This document shows positions 1-12,600 of a stretch of 64,000 nt of DNA, piece by piece. The stretch lies in NCBI RefSeq assembly GCF_002234675.1, contig NC_019860.2:9918586-9982585 (forward strand), written 5' to 3'. Position 1 is the stretch's first letter, and every line of letters starts with the position of its first letter. Source of the DNA: Oryzias latipes (taxonomy: Eukaryota; Chordata; Actinopteri; Beloniformes; Adrianichthyidae). The notes under the pieces are model-generated. The model was not told the origin of the DNA and did not search any database. It was given only the letters and a program-made list of their open reading frames with translations. The position numbers and the translations under genes are program-made.

Positions 1-30
1 CTCGCAATATAATGCAACTCCCTTACAGTG

Positions 31-206
31 CTTCCTGATACGGGCGCCGCCATGTTGAAACCAGTCGACAGTGATTGGTCCAAGTCGCTCTGAGCCATCG
101 TATCTATGGCAATGGCTACGGTAGTTTCCATACATACGACGACTCTGAACGACTTGGACTAATCCCCATCGACTGGTTTCAACATGGCGGCGCCCGAATC
201 AGGAAG
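31..206. repeat. Foldback (long hairpin) element, about 87-bp arms
   Basis: Bases 31-118 and 120-206 are nearly perfect inverted copies of each other: CTTCCTGATACGGGCGCC at the left edge is mirrored by GGCGCCCGAATCAGGAAG at the right edge. There is almost no loop. This is the structure of a short foldback MITE. The GCCATGTTGAAACC/GGTTTCAACATGGC segment inside each arm is the most conserved. No protein is encoded, and the short open frame across it is a by-product of the palindrome. Confidence 0.75.
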
Positions 207-650
207 CAATGGTGCTTCCTATTTGGGAAAATAAGAAGGAAGGTGTTGAGCTGTCTATCTAATCTTATTATTCCTTTATAACATTATTTTATATAACCGG
301 GTCAAAACCCACCCTAACACAAGGAAGGACAAAATTTCAACCAGAGAATTTATGAATTACAAATTGATTTTGCTGGAATCAATATTCCTAACAAAGCGAA
401 AAAAGCCTTGTTTGCAATTAAAAACTAAAGCGGGTCCGTGCTGACCCTAACACAAGACTAATTACCAATTGGTAATTGGTAATAATTACCAATTATTTAC
501 TCAAATTTCTAGCTTTTTTAAGCCGAAGAACTGCAGGTCGCAGACCCCTGACTTATTGTGATAAATGTTAAAAATTGTCTTTTGTTTATTATAGTGTTTA
601 ATTAAACTCGATATTTTCTTAATTCCTTCTGTTGAATTATTTGCATTCAA
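207..650. other. Intergenic, AT-rich, no gene seen
   Basis: No coding signal was found. The only structure is a small palindromic AT-rich run at about 461-495, built from repeats of ATTACCAATTGGTAATTGG. Confidence 0.5.
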
Positions 651-654
651 TGAT

Positions 655-1260
655 TCAAGTATTTTTATCCTTTGCTCTAGTTTCTTTTTTTTCTTTCTTC
701 TTTTTATAAACAGAATTTGTTGTGATTTTTCCTGTTAGAACTGCCTTACCCGTTTCCCACAACACTGTGGCTGACAACTCTGGCGTGTCATTTATTTCTA
801 GAGAGGATGCCCATTCTTTCTCGAGATAACTATTGAAATTAAGGATCTTTAGGGAGCGATGCATTGAATCGCCATCTGACGCTGTGATTTTGTGTATGTA
901 ACAGATTCCACTGAAATGTACTGGGAGCGTGATCACTACCTATGATTTGTGAATCTGAGATATCTGATTTAATGGAGTTACTGGTCAAAAAGAGATCAAT
1001 GCGAGAACAAGTGCAATGGACAGATGAGAAATAAGGGAACTCTCTGGTTTGGGGATTTTGTGCTCGCCAACAATCTGCAAGACCAAATTCATTCATGAAC
1101 TGTTTTATTGTATTTGTGGATACCAATTCCGGTTACTATTATTGTTGTTGCTGGACCTGTCTAATGATAGGTTTAGTACGGTATTAAAATCCCCTCCTAC
1201 AATGCTTGGACAGCTGGAAATATCTGAAATAACTAGGGGGAAAAATTTAAAAAAAACAAC
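655..1260 (-). mobile_element. L1-like LINE fragment (endonuclease end)
   Basis: Read on the minus strand, consecutive but frame-broken segments match the apurinic endonuclease region of fish L1/Tx1-type LINEs. They run GGDFNTVL (near 1180), LADCWRAQNP, RIDLFLTSN, IGSDHAP, WRFN, and YLEKEWASSLEINDTPE. The order is right but the frame shifts between 839-1126 and 655-936, so it is a dead fragment. Both element ends are missing. It lies downstream of the THAP exons on the same strand. Clade assignment rests on motif memory only. Confidence 0.75.
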
Positions 1261-1293
1261 GGATCATCTATATTGTATGTGATAAATGTTTAA

Positions 1294-1612
1294 CCCCTGT
1301 GGTATCTTGTGGGGTCAAAATGACCCCATTCTTACATTGCCATGTTATCCAAACCATGACAAATGTGTATAAAAGTGAAGAGGATTTCATGTAATCCATG
1401 GACACCAGTGAAGATCACAAATCATTGAAGAAAAAAGGTTCAGCGCACTGTCTAGTGGGTCAAAATGACCCCACCCTTCCATTGACGTGTTCTCCCTACC
1501 ATGACAAAGGTGGATAAAGGTGGAAAGATTTCATGTAATCCATGGACACCAGTAAAGATCACAAATCATTGAAGAAAATTGGTTCAGAGCACTGTCTAGT
1601 GGGTCTAGATGT
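1294..1612 (+). mobile_element. piggyBac-type MITE, two partial units in tandem
   Basis: The left end follows a TTAA at 1290-1293 and reads CCCCTGTGGTATCTTG. The internal sequence (ACCAGTGAAGATCACAAATC, GACAAAGGTGGATAAAGG) occurs twice, roughly at 1294-1470 and 1455-1612. The right terminal repeat seen in other copies is absent. Other copies in the window are at 14592-14796, 26536-26729, 36899-37127, 51942-52146 and 63182-63386. Confidence 0.7.
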
Positions 1613-1834
1613 TGCCGAAGTTAAAAATAAAAAATAAAAAACCTCCTTATCCTGCACTCAGTTGGAACCAAAAGAGTCCTAATGTTCCTTTACCCTTTTT
1701 TAAACCCTCTACTTTAGATTTAATGCTTTGATGTAAAACAGGTTGTTGTTTTTTTGTTCCTTTTATATAACTTTAGAACTAACACACGCATGAATAAAAA
1801 GCTGTTTTTCTTTCTTCGTGTTAATAAATGTGAC

Positions 1835-2199
1835 CTTAGGGAAGCGCCAGGGCAGGTGAGGGAGGGACGGCTCGGCGTTGTCCCGCAGCCTCACGGTCTG
1901 CCCGGTTCGGTCGAAATGTTCGCTGCTGAAGTGGACGCTGCAGACCCGGTCGTAGTACTTCGGAACCCAGCTCTCGTGTCTCTTCATGAATTTCGTCCAC
2001 CGGGAAAGCTTCTCGGGTTCTCTCGGGAATCTATAAAAAAAAAGAAACAAGAGAGAGCGCACCTGTGACGTCACAAACAGCCAGATCAAAGAGAGAAAAG
2101 AAAAAAGTTCTTTGTTGGGGATATTTACTTATGAAACGTGACTCCGCGGAATTTTCCGACCACATTGCGACAGTTTGCGTGCGCACAGCCGGTGGGCAT
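1835..2199 (-). CDS. THAP-type zinc-finger domain protein, first two exons (partial)
   Basis: The domain assembles across a short intron. Exon 1 is 2199-2129 (start ATG at 2199, giving MPTGCAHANC) and ends at a GT donor at 2128-2127. Exon 2 is 2030 down to about 1835, after a pyrimidine-rich tract ending in TATAG. The joined protein has the C2CH pattern of a THAP domain: Cys5 and Cys10, then a THAP-like FHKFPREPEKLSRWTKFM stretch, then CSVH, and finally an AVPTF-like box written AEPSLP. THAP domains bind DNA through zinc and occur in transcription regulators and P-element-type transposases. Beyond AAG|GTCACA at 1835 the frame runs only a little further, so later exons must lie left of the window, or the gene is truncated. 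I cannot name the family member. Confidence 0.72.
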
Positions 2200-2510
2200 C
2201 CTGGGACGAATCAAACGGCTGCCGCCGTCGTCATGTTGGTTTTGCTGCGTGCAGAAACAGTCGCGTTCGTTAGCGGTCGATTTGGCTAACCCTTTTCGAA
2301 TTTTCACTTCTTTCAGCGGCGTTATACCAGCTTTTAAATCTCACGTGGGTTTGTAGGTACCTGCCATCATTACCACCGGAAGTCTAAATAAATCGGGAAT
2401 TTGAGTTTTTTTGACAAGCAAATGAAAACAGACAGAATTCTTCCACCCGCAGGCTCGCAATTACCTTAGCAAGATGGCGGACGGCGAGGAGGCTCGTTTG
2501 TCTCTTTCGT
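2200..2510 (-). promoter_or_regulatory. Likely promoter and 5' UTR region of the THAP gene
   Basis: GC-rich, CpG-containing sequence lies immediately upstream of the THAP start codon. It includes AAGATGGCGGACGGC at 2471-2485, which matches the YY1-type AAGATGGCGGC motif often found at CpG-island start sites of housekeeping genes. On the plus strand this motif opens only a 14-codon frame. No TATA box stands out. The assignment is inferred from position and motif. Confidence 0.4.
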
Positions 2511-2937
2511 CTACTTAATGATGGAAAGAAATCAAAGAAAACGTGCTCTATCGCCACCTATCTGCGGGGAATGTAAAGAGCGCCACAGACATTTGTTTTG
2601 AAACTGTTCTTTGTGGTCAATTTAAAAACTGTGGCATTTAATTTTTTTTAAATGAATGTTTATTATTTGATCTTTTTGTGTTTAACTGAAAAGGAAGTTT
2701 CTTTTTGTCCTATAGTTTTAAGCCTGTTCTTTACTTTTGTAGTTTTTTAAGTGACACTTTATGTAAAGTGTCCTTTAGTGTTTTTTAAAAGGCACTTTCA
2801 AATGAATGGATTATTGTAACTCTGCGGACTAACTCACATGATCCTTCTTGTTAGGTTAGATGGACTTTTGATTCTGAACTGCATTTGACAGAATTAATAG
2901 TCCCTTATCTTTAGTTCCTCATAAACTCTGCATCCTG
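2511..2937. other. Intergenic, AT-rich, no gene seen
   Basis: Short homopolymer and TTTT/AAAA tracts only. No open frame shows protein-like composition and no repeat family was recognised. Confidence 0.4.
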
Positions 2938-3402
2938 AGCCGAATCCTAATTGCTTCCCTAGTCTTACGGCTTCTCCCCACCCCTACATTTATCCCTCCA
3001 AGAGTAGAGATCTGGATAAAATAGTCTTTAAATCTGGCCATTCCTACAGCTTGATGACGTTATCAATAGTCGCTGGTCATCTACGTAAGCGCTTAGCTGC
3101 CAGCACTCGGAACATCGGTTTTATAACTTTAAAACGTCGTTTAAAAAAACAAAAGTCATTATTTACATTCACATTTAAACTTGTCTGCTTTAGAGCACAC
3201 CCACGTGAAAAACAAAGTGTCTCCTCCACGGCACAAGCGCAACGTGGAAAACCCGACAATGATTAAAATCGTCTTGAGTCGCTATAGCTCCCCATAAAAA
3301 AATAAATAAAAACACGTTTGGACACCACTACAGCTCCAAATACCCAATTGGACCAATAGGGAGGAGTAAAAGGGTGAGGGAAGCAATTCAGATTCTGACT
3401 TG
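2937..3402. mobile_element. Non-autonomous DNA transposon (MITE), about 465 bp
   Basis: The two ends are inverted: AGCCGAATCCTAATTGCTTC on the left and GAAGCAATTCAGATTCTGAC on the right. The interior has a CGCTGGTCATCTACG block and a GAGCACACCCACNTGA block. Both recur in partial copies at about 32270-32580 and 35990-36135, so this is a dispersed family. It has no coding capacity. The superfamily is not clear from the ends alone. Confidence 0.6.
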
Positions 3403-3510
3403 GTATTGCATAAACTCCTGAAGTTACTTTATTCTTAAATTCTGGATCCTGAACTTTATTTCTCATTCATTCTGGATCTTAAACTGGAAATACAGTCCCA
3501 AAAAAAAAAA

Positions 3511-3609
3511 AGATTTTCAAGACAATCTCGTTCTTGAAAATCTTCTGTGGAAATACAGTCCAAGAACAAGATTTACTTGAATCTCTTGCTCTTGGACTGT
3601 ATTTCCACA
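3511..3609. repeat. Two adjacent perfect or near-perfect hairpins
   Basis: The first hairpin, 3511-3543, pairs AGATTTTCAAGA with TCTTGAAAATCT. The second, 3546-3609, pairs TGTGGAAATACAGTCCAAGA with its reverse complement over about 26 bp around a loop of about 7 bp. A single arm (GGAAATACAGTCC) also occurs at 3486-3498. No gene is associated. This could be the remnant of a short inverted-repeat element or a cruciform-forming site. Confidence 0.6.
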
Positions 3610-3779
3610 TAAGGTCAGGACCCCAAACTTATTTTCTGCTTAAATTCTGGACTCTTGACTTTATTTCTTCATAAATTCTGGATCCTGGACCAATGTTCTA
3701 CATATTTTGACAAGAAAGACGATTTTGTTAGTTTGAAGTTGTCAGAACGTGGTTCTTGGTGGTTTTACACAAAGCGACC

Positions 3780-3994
3780 ACTAGATGTCAGTGTTGCACC
3801 AGTGTTATAACATTAGAACCATCTGTTCTCCGTGCACGAACAGTGGCTCTGCAGCAGCAGCTTTGCAGATGGTTTGATAAGAAGATGAAGCGAAACAACA
3901 AAGCTTCCTTGTTCTGACTCTCGGGCACAGAACCGCCTGCAGGTGGAGCAGCTCCGCGAGTGAGTCCCTCCTCCTCCGTCAGTCCGTCTTCACC
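3780..3994 (+). promoter_or_regulatory. cyp27a1 proximal promoter and 5' leader
   Basis: This is the sequence immediately before the cyp27a1 start codon. A TATA-like TTATAA sits at about 3805-3810, and the region becomes CpG-rich toward 3930-3994. The start has a good context (TTCACCATGAG). The transcription start is not visible directly and is guessed to be 25-35 bp after the TATA-like site. Confidence 0.35.
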
Positions 3995-6900
3995 ATGAGC
4001 TCCCGGGCGGTGGCCGCCTGCCTCCGGCTCTCTCCGGCCGCGGTGCAGCTCCGGCGCTGCGGAGCCCCGGTTCTCCCGGTCAGGGGCCTGAACGTCCAGG
4101 CGACCACCGAGCAGGCGGGGAAGCTGAAGAGCATCGACGAGCTTCCGGGCCCGAGCTGGCCTCGAACCCTGTACTGGCTGTTTGCGAGAGGATACGCGGA
4201 GAAGGCTCACTTGCTGCAGGTACCAAGAAGTTCAAAAACAAACAAACAAACAAGTGGTACTTTTGGGTTTTCCTGACTTGAGTTGGAGTCTAAAACGGAT
4301 TGTTGAGGTTCTTTCAGAATAAAAGAAACTTTAGTGAAGATTTGTTTAAGATGTATGTTTTTTCTTTTTTTTAAATTTTCAAACTAACAAAATTGGCGTT
4401 TTTAAAAAAAATCGGAGCATCACCTTCTCTACCAACGTTCAAGAACTCAGCATGTCACTTTCAAAGTTACTCCACTTTCACGGAAAAAGGAAGAAGGAAA
4501 GGAGGACGTTGAGTTAGAGCCTCTAAAATCTGCTTTAAATCTATAGTCAGTTTTGGATTATACAGGATCAAGATCAAAGATTTGCTCATTCACTCCTGAT
4601 GTTGTAAGATCATGTTCCTGCATTTAATGTTAATTCGCTTGCATTCGTATAAAGTTCCTGGTCACAACTAAAGTCGTCTTAGAAACCCACTCTGATGAAA
4701 TTAGTGTTTTGACGTTTTTTAACATGCCCTTGTGGCATTTTTCTGATGATCGAGGGCCTGGAAATAAAGAAATTTAGGTTATAAATTTGAATTTCTGAGT
4801 ATTTCTTTATTCAAATCACTGTGAATCAGGAGAAGACGAAAACATTTGACACGGGACCTTTTTATTTTCCTCATCCAAGCTGGAATTGGACTCAAAAGTC
4901 CACGGCTGGTTAGCTCTGATATTGCTCGCCATTTTTGTTGCACCACTAATGTTATGTCAGGGGTGTGAGGGGCTTTAAACTAGCAGAAGAGAGTAGATAT
5001 TAAAGGATGTTGGGAAATGAGGGTAGGCTTACTCTCAAATATCCCACACACAAGTTCGAGGTGAATCTCTAACAAACTCCTGACGCCCTACAGAAACTAT
5101 GTCCTAGAGAAGCACATATTTTTTTTATATTTTAGCTAAAAAAAGTCATAATCATAATTAAAAGACCACTGGAAACGCTTTTACAATATAGATGATTGAT
5201 GTCGGACAAAAGACAAAAAATTATGATTGTCTTTCCGAGTCAGTCCAAATGATTTGAAGACTGAGAGATTATTTTTAATTTATATTGATATTATGAGTGA
5301 TTGACAGGTTCTGATCAAGCAAAAGGTGACAGTAGGGAGAAAAACTTCCTCTAAATTGAGTATTAGGAAGAAATCTTCAGTAAAATTTGTAAAATAATCC
5401 CAAATGATTCAAAAGAAAATGCATACCTTGTGAATCTCTCATGTCTCAATTAAAGGTATCGGATAAGTATTAAAAATAATCAATCGTGTTTTTTTATGTT
5501 GTTCTGTTAAAACTTTCTCTAACACCCCTTTTTCTTCTTTTCTGTCCTGTCCAACAAAAAACGGCTACAAATATAATCAATATAAATAAGTTTAGGCTAA
5601 ATTACCAAAGGGGTTTATGCAAATATACCTCCTGTGTCAGAAGATTCATAACCCCCTGTTGTAAACGTAAAATCTGTCCAACACAAGAGGCCTTCAGCTC
5701 TTATCTGTTTGCTGAGCTGTTGGACAAGACAAGTTAAAAACCAATCAAAAAACTTCCTTTGCTTTTTAGTGTTTACAGAAGAGTCTGTATGGACCCGTCT
5801 GGCGTTCCAAGTTCGGCCCGTTTGACATAGTCAACGTGGCGTCTCCGGATCTGATTGCTCAGGTGATCCAGCAGGAAGGTCGTTACCCGCTCCGAGTGGA
5901 GCTGGCTCACTGGAAGGAGTACCGGGATCTGAGGGGACAGGCTTACGGCCTGCATGTAGAGTGAGTGCAGTCCTCTAAGGCCACGCCCTCGGTTCTGAGC
6001 AGAACTTTGCAGAATCTTCCATTTTCTGTGTGTTTGTATGCAGCACGGGGCCGGAGTGGTACCGAATGCGCAGCGTCCTCAACCCCAAGATGCTGAAGCT
6101 GCAGGAGGTGTCGGCCTACGCCCCCATCATTCACCGGGTGGTTGGAGATCTGCTGCGGCGCGTGGAGTTCCTCAGAAGTCGCAGTCACGATGGGAGCACG
6201 GTTTCCGACGTGGCGGCTGAGCTGTATAAGTTTGGCTTTGAAGGTGGGGTCTGCGGCTGACCCCGCCCCCTCCACAGACGGTGAGGCAGTCCCTTTGACT
6301 CTCCTGCTGTCCAGGTATCTCCTCCATCCTGTTTGAGACCAGGCTGGGCTGCCTGGAGGAGCAGATTCCCCGCGACACCCAGCGCTTCATCGCCGCCGTC
6401 AACGACATGCTAATGCTGTCAGAGGTCGTGATCCTGTTCCCGCGCTGGACCCGCAGCATCCTCCCCTTCTGGAGGCGCTTTGTGCAGGCCTGGGACGACC
6501 TTTATGAAGTTGGTGCGTCACTGCGCAAACCAGCAGAAGGGGTATGGCCATCGGCTCCGTCAGTGACGGCTTTTTCCGCATCGCAGCAAAGAAGCTAGTC
6601 GACAGGAGGGTGGCTGAAATCCAGGCCCAGGATGGATCCGGGGAGCCCGCGGACGGCCTGTACCTCACCTACCTGCTGGCGTCGGACAAGATGAGCAGAG
6701 CTGAGGTCTACATCAGCGTGACGGAGCTGATGCTGGGCGGGGTCGACACGGTGAGAGGTCAAAAGTCCAGATGGGAATGATGACACTGTTAATTATCATC
6801 TATAATTTTTGTTCCAGGTAAAAGCATTAAAAAAACGAAATAAACCAAAAAAATTATTATGTTATAGTTCCAGTGCAGTTGGTTTATGACTAGCAATATT

Positions 6901-7354
6901 TGCCAAAATGACATTTATTCAATAAACAAAAAGAGTAACATAAAATGAATTAAAATGATTAATTTTCTGTCTTCTCTATTGTCTCATAACATTTCCTATT
7001 AAAGCAGCCACCTCCTGACTTCCAGGTTGAAGCCCTTTCAAACATGAAGCTAAAACCCATTCAATTCAATACTCACACCGTACATTTTTTCCCCGTCCTT
7101 CTTATTGTTATAAAAAATGAGCATATCTGCCGGCTCAAACTGAGACATATGAGAGTTCAAGAAATATAATTAATTAAGATGTAAAAAATATTAATTGAAT
7201 TGGAGTAATATGATATTTAGTTAGATAAATACGTAAATCTGAGTTGTATAAACAATTATTGAGTTTTATAGACGTAAGAAATTAGGTTGAATAAATTTAA
7301 CTCAATTACTTGTTTCCAATAGAAGTAATTCATTTAAGTTGGCAAAATTGGATA

Positions 7355-7411
<57 letters not shown>

Positions 7412-9597
7412 TCACAAGAAAAATGGAAACAAGATCAGAAACTGGTGCATTTACTTTGTCTGTTCTTCTACTACAAGCAGAAACTCTTTCATTTGCTGAT
7501 GCAGCCGTAATACCTTTTTGATGGACGTATAATCTTCATACGCCGTCATTAAAATCTCAGACTCCGTCTCACTGAAGTATAGCACTTTCTTTTTTTTTTC
7601 ACCACGCGTTTCCATGGTGACTCCAGCAATCGGCGATCTATTGAGAATGTCTTTATGTACCTGCTGTGCACTTGCATTAACCCAGGGTTACCAAGTCGAG
7701 CGTAATCACGCCAACTCATATCCGGTCTTTTGGAACCGACTTACCCAGAGTAAGCAAGTTCAGGCGGATTTCAGCCAGAGTTCAGGCTTAAAGTCAGGCT
7801 AGTTTAAACATGCTTCCTGGAATATCCCCCAGGAGACAAAAGAGGAGCCTTCGACTTCCAAAAAATAAACAAAAAAGAAAGCTACATTTAATAGACAGTA
7901 CTTGTTTTTTAGGCTGCACGGTGGCGCAGTGGTTAGCGCTCTTGCCTCACAGCAAGAAGGCCCCCAGTTCAAGTCCCGGCTTGGGGGACATGAAAAACAC
8001 AACATCAATGGGGGACCTTTCTGTATGGAGTTTGCATGTTCTCCCTGTGCATGCGTGGGTTTTCTCCGGGATCTCCGGCTTCCTCCCACTGTCCAAAAAC
8101 ATGCTTCATAGGTCGATTGGCAACTCTAAATTGTCCATAGGTGTGAGTGTGAGAGCAAATAGATGTGTGATTGAGGATATTCCACCCTGCAACAGACTGG
8201 TGACCAATCCAGGGCATCCCTTGCCTACGCCCAAGTGGCTGGGATAGGCTCCGGCAACCCCGTGACCCCGAAAGGGAAAAACGGTCAAGAAGATGAATGA
8301 ATGAATACTTGTTTTTTGCACCATGAGTGAGGGAAGAAGAGAGGATGATGACACCTGCGCGATGTACAATGTCCTGCGTATCAAAATAATTAAAAAAAAA
8401 TAATAAAAGCTCAGGGTTCGCCCTGCCACGACTATGTTCCTCCGTCATCGGAGCGTATAGAGACAATAAAGGTCCGCCTACATGTAAAAGATCGGTGAAA
8501 ACTTTTTGTGACGTCATACCGGTCCTGCTTTAGGGTGTTCCAACAACCGCCAGACTTCTTTGTGCTCTCTTTAGTCCACTTTATGACAAATTAATGCTCA
8601 CAGAGCAAAAACATCTAGTTAAAGAGTGGTCATCTTTAGTGTTAGTGGGTCAAATTTGACCCGTGAATTAACTCAGCTTGAAAATACTTAAAAACATTCA
8701 ATATTGTTTTTCTATACCATAGCTAACTGAGGGGGTATTCAGGCTAGACACATTTTGTCTGGTTTAAGTGAACCAGATTTTGTTTCCCCTGATAATCTGG
8801 AACAAGTGTTCAGTCTGAATGCACCCCTGGACCAGGAACCGCCCTCGGACCCATCTTTGGAGGTGGTCTCGGTTCGTTTTCAATCGGACTGAGCTTCAGT
8901 TCACTCTGAGATTCCTCAGTCTGAATAAGATCTGTCCTCAGAGCAGAACAACTGGACCAAAACGGCCACCGTAGCCAATGTAATGTAGGAATGTAGCCAC
9001 GGACAAATGTAAAGCAACGACTGTCGTGTTATAAACCACAAAAAGGAGGCCAACTGTTTATTTGTTGTATTTTAACGCAGCTGAAAACGTTTCTTACATG
9101 CTTTTCTGTATCTCGTTACGCAGCACAAGCCCAGTTCTGCCATGATGTCATCCTAAAAATTACCTTGTAATTTCCTTAACAGAATTCTCTTGAAAGTATT
9201 GGCACAAAACCAAAACAATGAGACACAGCAACTCATTGAAATGTGGCTGGATGAATTCAGGTTCATTTAAACAACCAAATTAAGCGAACTCAATCCTAAC
9301 CAATGGACTGTTCCCTTTGCGTGCATTCATCTCAATGGACTCCCTTTAAAAAGTATTTCTCTAGGGTCCACAAACCTTTTTATTCTATAAAATGCAGCCT
9401 GTTTTTGATTTATAAAACGTGTTCAAATTCAGCAATTATACTCCCTGTGGCTAAAAATGAATAATTATTCTCTCGATGTTGCATAAATTAATATTAGAGT
9501 ACTCCTACTCAAATTTTAAAATGATTAACACAAATGACATTTGGGGTTTTAAGGGTCAAAACTGACCCATATAGATTGATGGTTGGATTAAGACGAA

Positions 9598-9649
<52 letters not shown>

Positions 9650-12600
9650 CAAGAGCTTACATGGAAGAGGGTTGGTTAAGGGGGCCTGTGTTTGTGTTTG
9701 TGTATTGGGGGTCTCAGTGAGCCATAAATGACCCGTCCCACCACAAATGTCACTATTTATTTTTGAGATCCTTAGAATTGACTAAAATAGCAAGCATTCC
9801 TTTTGTTGTGTTAAAAAAGTTGTCTAAGGAGTTTGTTTTTACTTACCCAACTTAAAACTGGGGCCATTTTGACCCAAACACAAAATAAGGAAAAATTTGA
9901 CCCCAATAAAAAAATGCTACATTTTGTGTTGGTTTATGTATTTTGTGTTAAAAATAGTTGCTGTTGATCATGTTGATTCTGTTCTGCATGTTTTTGAATC
10001 GTGAGAGAGGATGCTGTTTCTGTGTGTGGACACATGTTCCGTAATGATCATCAGCAGTTCGGTTGCGACACGCTTCAAGTGAAATTCTTGTGCAAGATTG
10101 AGGTGTCAAAGCTAAATTTGACCATGACTCGGCGTAAAGACTCATCTTCACTGACACCTGGGTTTTAGACCACACCGTTGTTTTAGCCCACAACTTCAAT
10201 CCTAATCTGAGACCTGAGGAGTCAAATTTGGAGTCGGAGCAGCCTGTGTGTTGCTCGTTTGGGAAAAAAAACTGTCACTACAAGAGGTGTGGACTCGATT
10301 CTTGTTCATCTTGAACTTTCTGCCACATCCCAAAACAAAGTGGCACAAGGCTCACTGCAATCTGGAGCAACCGAATGACTCACTGTGATCCCTTAGGTTA
10401 TAGGGCGGAAAAAAACTAAAAGGGAATTCTGATTAACATATATTCCTGGAAAGTAAACAAACGCATGCAGCTTATTTCTGTTCCTCTAAGGGATGTCAAA
10501 ACCTTCCCTTTTCTGAAAAACAAACAACAAAAAATGGTAAAAGCCAAATCTTTTAATGCTAGCCAGAGGGAACCAAATTGTCCTTCAAGTTCAAATGAAT
10601 GGCAGTTTTGTCACTGGGGCTGTATGGAGCAACACAGAGCTAGTTCAGCTGCATTCTTGGGCATGGTTGGGGCTTGTCATTAACCTTTAAACTCATGCAG
10701 GAAGTTTGTGAAATCTGGAGATGTAAACTAGCTTCAGCAAATGAAGTATACCTGCTTTTGATTAGTGTACAGATATTGAGCTTTGTGGACAGGACACAAA
10801 CGTATATCGGTAAGATAATTTCTTACAGCAACAAAAGGAGAAGTCAAGGAAATGGTTTCAAACAAAGACGGAAATATTATTTTTTTTCATTAATAACAAT
10901 ATTGACGTTTTGTGACTTGTTTTATTGAGTAAGCATTTGTAAAGAAAGCCATTTAAAAATATGCTGCCAAATAAAAAGCAGTGGGTCAAGAACAGAGCCC
11001 TGTGGTACACCACCACTGAGTCAGATTTACTGAATTAACGTAGCTCTAGTCAATTCTGAAGCCGAGAAAAGCAGTTTTGCACAGATATTAAACACTTAAT
11101 GTTAGTAATGTGTTGTATATTTGTGAAAAACCGATACACAACACCCCTTTTCTCCGTGTCAGAGTTGGCCGATTCATGTTGCTCACATAAATGGTCAAAC
11201 AGTTACGGTATGTCAATAAGCGCGTGTTATATAGGTGTAACCAACGACATCTTTGGTGTTAAAGATTCTTAACTATAACTATTTGTTCATCCAAAACCAA
11301 TTATGTATTTGACTTTAATAATATATGATATAATACTGTGATCAAACATGTCAAATTCAAAAAATGTAAAGGAGAGGGTCACATACAAACCAAAATATAA
11401 AGAGCTTATCGTTTAAGTTGTATTTCTTAAAATAACCACTGGTGGCTGATTGCAATGAGCCTCATGATAATAAATCAAACTTTACTCCCCAAAAAAAAGT
11501 TTTACCAGTCTGGTTTCAAAACCCTTTTTATGTTAATAATTTTATTTTACGTTACATAACCATCGCCGTGGTTTGAATTTGTTTAAATCCTAAATTTGTG
11601 CGTTATTCAAGGCAGATAGTCTTGATTGGCAGGTGGGAAAATTTTAGCCGTTTGTGTCAGAGATCATCTTTTCCAGCATTCTGTTATTAAATGAGAAAGA
11701 AGAAAATATTCTTGTTTTTAGGGGCCAAGATCTGAAAATTGCGCTTAATATGTGTATAATTTATACACCTCTGCACTTTTTTTTAGACTTTTAGTTTGTA
11801 AATAATGTATTGAAGTGTTTTCATGTTGTATGGTGTTCCTCAGGGTGTGATTTTTGAACCTCTGATTTTTTTTAACCTGCATGTGCTAGCTTTGGTCATA
11901 TATAATGTAAATAGATAACATTTATTTTCACACATATGCTGACTCACTCTGTCCTACTCTAATCTAATCCCATCATAGACCTCCAACACTTTGTCGTGGG
12001 CGCTGTACCAGTTAGCGAGGAACCGCAGGACTCAGGACTTCCTGTACAGTGAGATCAACTCTCTGTGTCCGAACAAACAGGAGCCGACCAGAGACGACCT
12101 GAACAGGATGCCGTACCTGAAGGCCGTCATAAAGGAAACGTTGCGGTGAGCTGAGCGGTGTTTTCACGTTTTCACATACAAATACAAATACGTACTAGCA
12201 AAGGATGTAGCCTCAACAAACATGTTTGTGAAAGTGTCAAAATTACATTTAGAGCTCTAATGTCCTGTTTTCTGCCACCAAATTACAAAATAATGTAAAA
12301 GAATTCTAGTTTGCTGCAACTGCATTTGGAAAAACTTCCTGGGTTATCTCAGTTAGCTCAGGTGAGCTGGAGGATTCCAAAAATGACTTTTCTCCCCTAC
12401 GTTTTTGTCTTTTTCCCACTAAAACTGTGTGATTAAAATTATTTTAAAACATTTACAAAGTTGAAAATTTTTTTATAGCCTTTTAACAAAACTTTGTAGT
12501 TTATTAATAAACATTTACCCCAATTCCACTCCATTTTTTGACTGTAACCAGAGGGTTGTGGAACCTCCTCATCAATGAGGTCAGCTGCCACTACGTTCAA

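Larger units (their letters stand above)
6751..11978 (+). other. cyp27a1 intron 5 (long, repeat-bearing)
   Basis: This intron splits the oxygen-binding I-helix motif between Thr323 and Thr324. It contains a (TA)n run, a tRNA-derived SINE and a (TG)n run, annotated separately. The rest (6780-7350, 8320-9590, 9650-11940) is AT-rich sequence in which I see no gene. Confidence 0.75.

Noticed and set aside
7310..7521. IYIYIY-rich frames
   Set aside because: Translation of the (TA)n microsatellite.
9534..9731. VCVCVC-rich frame
   Set aside because: Translation of the (TG)n microsatellite.
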